Below are positions 5,588 to 5,824 of a stretch of 5,824 nt of DNA, piece by piece (position 1 is the stretch's first letter; each line of letters begins with the position of its first letter). The stretch spans positions 1 through 5,824 of the forward strand of contig JAISKR010000158.1 of the NCBI GenBank assembly GCA_031260845.1, read 5' to 3'. The DNA is from Bacteroidales bacterium. GTDB taxonomy: Bacteria > Bacteroidota > Bacteroidia > Bacteroidales > UBA4181. Under the pieces are notes generated by a model. It saw only the letters and a program-made list of their open reading frames with translations. It had not been told where the DNA came from and searched no databases. A program made the position numbers and the translations under genes.

Positions 5588-5824
5588 TTACATTCGGATG
5601 ATACGGAACGAATTGTCCTTTTCCACCTTGATGATGGAAGAAGCGGCTGCCGGTTGCCGGTCGTTTTGCCGCCACCGTACAATGTAATCCACTGCTTGCT
5701 TTACCGCGTCGCTTATCTGTGCGAAATATGCCGGCGTGGGCTTTCCGCTGATATTTGCCGAAGTGGAAACAATCGGTTTGCCGAAAGCGCGTATCAAATC
5801 GCTGCAAAATGTGTCGTTGGGCAG
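5588..5824 (-). CDS. tsaC: L-threonylcarbamoyladenylate synthase (YrdC/TsaC family), C-terminal 78 residues
   Basis: The frame is open from the right window edge to TAA (complement of 5588-5590), so the N-terminal part of the gene is missing. Visible residues begin LPNDTFCSDLIRAFGKPIV, then STSANISG, a conserved YrdC-fold segment involved in nucleotide and threonine handling, and end with SSIIKV and FRIIRM. Family members condense threonine, bicarbonate and ATP into threonylcarbamoyl-AMP, the first step of t6A37 formation in ANN-decoding tRNAs. The protein stops right after the YrdC domain, so there is no Sua5 C-terminal domain and this is the short TsaC type. YciO, a paralogue, cannot be excluded because the N-terminal substrate-binding motifs are off the window. 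The 3' end abuts the rnpB U-run; no separate terminator is evident for this strand. Confidence 0.88.
   Translation of the reverse strand: MPNDTFCSDLIRAFGKPIVSTSANISGKPTPAYFAQISDAVKQAVDYIVRWRQNDRQPAAASSIIKVEKDNSFRIIRM

Overview
The window looks like part of a Bacteroidota chromosome, probably Bacteroidales. Four transcription units are preceded by a box matching TAnnTTTG, the -7 promoter element of that phylum (three TACTTTTG, one TACCTTTG). Recognisable Shine-Dalgarno sequences are essentially absent. The M23 peptidase and YugP-like protein sequences also resemble Bacteroidota versions. I cannot name a genus from sequence alone.

Layout from left to right. (1) The N-terminal part of an exported M23-family peptidase runs leftwards off the window edge. 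(2) A 69-bp intergenic region holds two divergent -7 boxes and separates it from a rightward Cof-type HAD phosphatase. (3) A leftward set follows: prfC (release factor 3), mnmA (tRNA U34 2-thiolase, GTG start, 10 nt after prfC) and, 59 nt further on, a 46-codon small gene that ends 14 nt from the HAD stop. (4) About 200 bp of non-coding DNA carries a tandem 13-bp AT-rich repeat, a 12-bp palindrome and a perfect 40-bp nested palindrome. (5) A leftward membrane zinc metallopeptidase of the YugP type follows. (6) The rightward RNase P RNA gene (rnpB) has its own promoter and a 3' U-run. (7) Convergent with it is the C-terminal end of a YrdC/TsaC-family threonylcarbamoyl-AMP synthase, which enters from the right edge.

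Much of the content concerns translation and tRNA maturation: RF3 recycles release factors, MnmA thiolates U34, TsaC starts t6A37 synthesis and RNase P trims tRNA 5' ends. I see no phage, CRISPR, insertion sequence or obvious defence island. The least ordinary items are the small gene behind mnmA, the nested palindrome between prfC and the metallopeptidase, and the HAD promoter that sits almost on its start codon.
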